A DNA stretch of 64,000 nucleotides from assembly GCF_040182365.1 (NCBI RefSeq), contig NZ_CP144460.1, positions 1,116,001 through 1,180,000 of the forward strand, given 5' to 3'. Positions 63,038 to 64,000 of the stretch are shown here, piece after piece; the first letter of the stretch is position 1, and each line of letters opens with the position of its first letter. Below the pieces are notes generated by a model that was not told where the DNA came from, searched no databases, and was given only the letters and a program-made list of their open reading frames with translations. Position numbers and translations under genes: made by a program. The DNA comes from Xanthomonas sp. 10-10. Lineage in GTDB: Bacteria > Pseudomonadota > Gammaproteobacteria > Xanthomonadales > Xanthomonadaceae.

Positions 63038-63991
63038 TTAGCCGGCGTCCGGCAGCAGCCGTGGCATCGATGCCGCGGCGCCTTCCACTTCGGTGGAGCG
63101 GGCGGCGTAGCGGGTGGCAAAGCGGACATGGGTGATGAAGCTCGCGCCCGGCGACTGCGCCAGCGAGGCCACCAGCGCGCCGTTGAAGGCGTCGCCGGCA
63201 CCGGTGGTGTCCACCGTCTGCGCGCTTTCTGCGCCCACGCGGTAATGCGCCGCACTATCGCCGCGCAACTGCTCGTCGGCATGCGAAATGAAGGCGCCTA
63301 CCGCGCCCAGCGTCACCACGACGGTGCCGCCCGGCAGCAGCTTGCGGCACAGCGAATGCAGCGTATTGCCATCCAGTGCGGCCACATCGTCGGCATTGAT
63401 GCGCTCGCCGACGTGGCGGCCGAGCAGGGCGGCGAACTCGGTTTCGTTCGGGGTCAGCACATCCGACAGCTTGAGCAGGCCGATCGAGGTCGGTGCGTTG
63501 GCCGGTGCGGCGTTGAGCACGGTCAGTACGCCGCATTCGTGCGCCAGGGTCAGTGCCGACTCGATGGTTTCGGCCGGCGATTCCAGCTGTGCCAACAGCA
63601 CGCGGGCCGAGGCAACCAGCGCGCGCTGGTTCTCGACAAAACCGGTGCTCAGCACCGAGTTGGCGCCGGCACCGATCACGATGGTGTTGCGGCCGTGGCC
63701 GTCGACATAGATGCCGCCGGTGCCGGTCGGTTCATTGCTCGGCTCGGCGATCAGCGCAAAACCGTCGTGCGCGGCCAGCGAGCGCGCCAGCGCGCCGCCG
63801 GCATCGTCGCCCAGCGCGCACAGGAAGTGCGTCTTGGCGCCGGCACGTGCGGCCGCGACCGCCTGATTGAATCCCTTGCCACCCGGGCCGGTGCTGTAGC
63901 GGCCGGCGATGGTGGCACCCGGCGCAGGCAGCACATCGCAGCGCCACACGTGATCGACATTGAAAGACCCGACAACGACGACCGAACTCAT
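63038..63991 (-). CDS. rbsK: Ribokinase-like PfkB family sugar kinase
   Basis: A 317-residue kinase of the PfkB family. The N-terminal signature GPGGKGFNQAVAAARAG and the C-terminal DTTGAGDAFNGALVASLA with the catalytic Asp are typical of ribokinase, which phosphorylates ribose at O5. Ribose specificity is inferred from similarity to RbsK (GSFNVDHVWRCDVLPAPG). The gene's upstream context lies outside the window. Confidence 0.87.
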   Translation of the reverse strand: MSSVVVVGSFNVDHVWRCDVLPAPGATIAGRYSTGPGGKGFNQAVAAARAGAKTHFLCALGDDAGGALARSLAAHDGFALIAEPSNEPTGTGGIYVDGHGRNTIVIGAGANSVLSTGFVENQRALVASARVLLAQLESPAETIESALTLAHECGVLTVLNAAPANAPTSIGLLKLSDVLTPNETEFAALLGRHVGERINADDVAALDGNTLHSLCRKLLPGGTVVVTLGAVGAFISHADEQLRGDSAAHYRVGAESAQTVDTTGAGDAFNGALVASLAQSPGASFITHVRFATRYAARSTEVEGAAASMPRLLPDAG

Positions 63992-64000
63992 AAATACCTG

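Overview
This window reads as a chromosomal segment of a plant-associated gammaproteobacterium of the Xanthomonadaceae, most probably Xanthomonas. The reasons are the high-GC coding style, a complete division and cell wall (dcw) cluster followed by lpxC, dciA, an M23 peptidase, secA and mutT, and xanthomonad-type accessory genes (secreted S53 peptidase, secreted GH13 amylase, TonB-dependent receptor with phytase-like phosphatase). The species cannot be fixed from this sequence alone.

Region 1 (1-22.1 kb) is the dcw cluster, all on the + strand except dciA: mraZ (3' end), rsmH, ftsL, ftsI, murE, murF, mraY, ftsW, murG, murC, ddlB, ftsQ, ftsA, ftsZ, then lpxC, divergent dciA and an M23 peptidase, and secA. 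Most joints are 4-base stop/start overlaps. The exceptions are informative. A 75-bp tandem duplication lies between ftsL and ftsI and keeps a 49-codon frame open with overlaps on both sides. A family of GGGAATC-rich inverted repeats sits at rsmH/ftsL, murG/murC, ddlB/ftsQ, ftsQ/ftsA and ftsA/ftsZ, and supplies odd C-terminal tails to RsmH, MurG and FtsQ.

Region 2 (22-34 kb) is mixed: a small VOC protein, mutT fused to a ThiE-like domain, a frameshifted TPR gene, a DUF4124 protein, metF, a second small frameshifted gene, a quinone oxidoreductase, a secreted S53 peptidase, a VOC protein, a Gfo/Idh/MocA dehydrogenase, and a histidine phosphatase fused to about ten membrane helices.

Region 3 (34-44 kb) holds a secreted GH13 alpha-amylase, a zinc-ribbon membrane protein, DUF2058 and DUF3228 proteins, an outer-membrane barrel protein, ahcY with a well-formed S-adenosylhomocysteine riboswitch in its leader, a secreted S9 peptidase and a REP cluster.

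Region 4 (44-57.4 kb) has ppc; an overlapping three-gene unit (TetR regulator with a palindromic operator, Lnb-like DUF4105 protein, alpha/beta-hydrolase lipoprotein); an OmpA-type lipoprotein with seven glycine-rich repeats; a TonB-dependent receptor followed by a lipoprotein histidine acid phosphatase; and a tandem ~160-bp intergenic repeat.

Region 5 (57.4-64 kb) has metK, an OsmC protein, a YdjM-like membrane protein, dusB, a DUF4893 protein and a ribokinase-like sugar kinase. metF, ahcY and metK place three steps of the activated methyl cycle in one window, with ahcY under riboswitch control. I saw no rRNA, tRNA, CRISPR array, prophage or intact insertion sequence.
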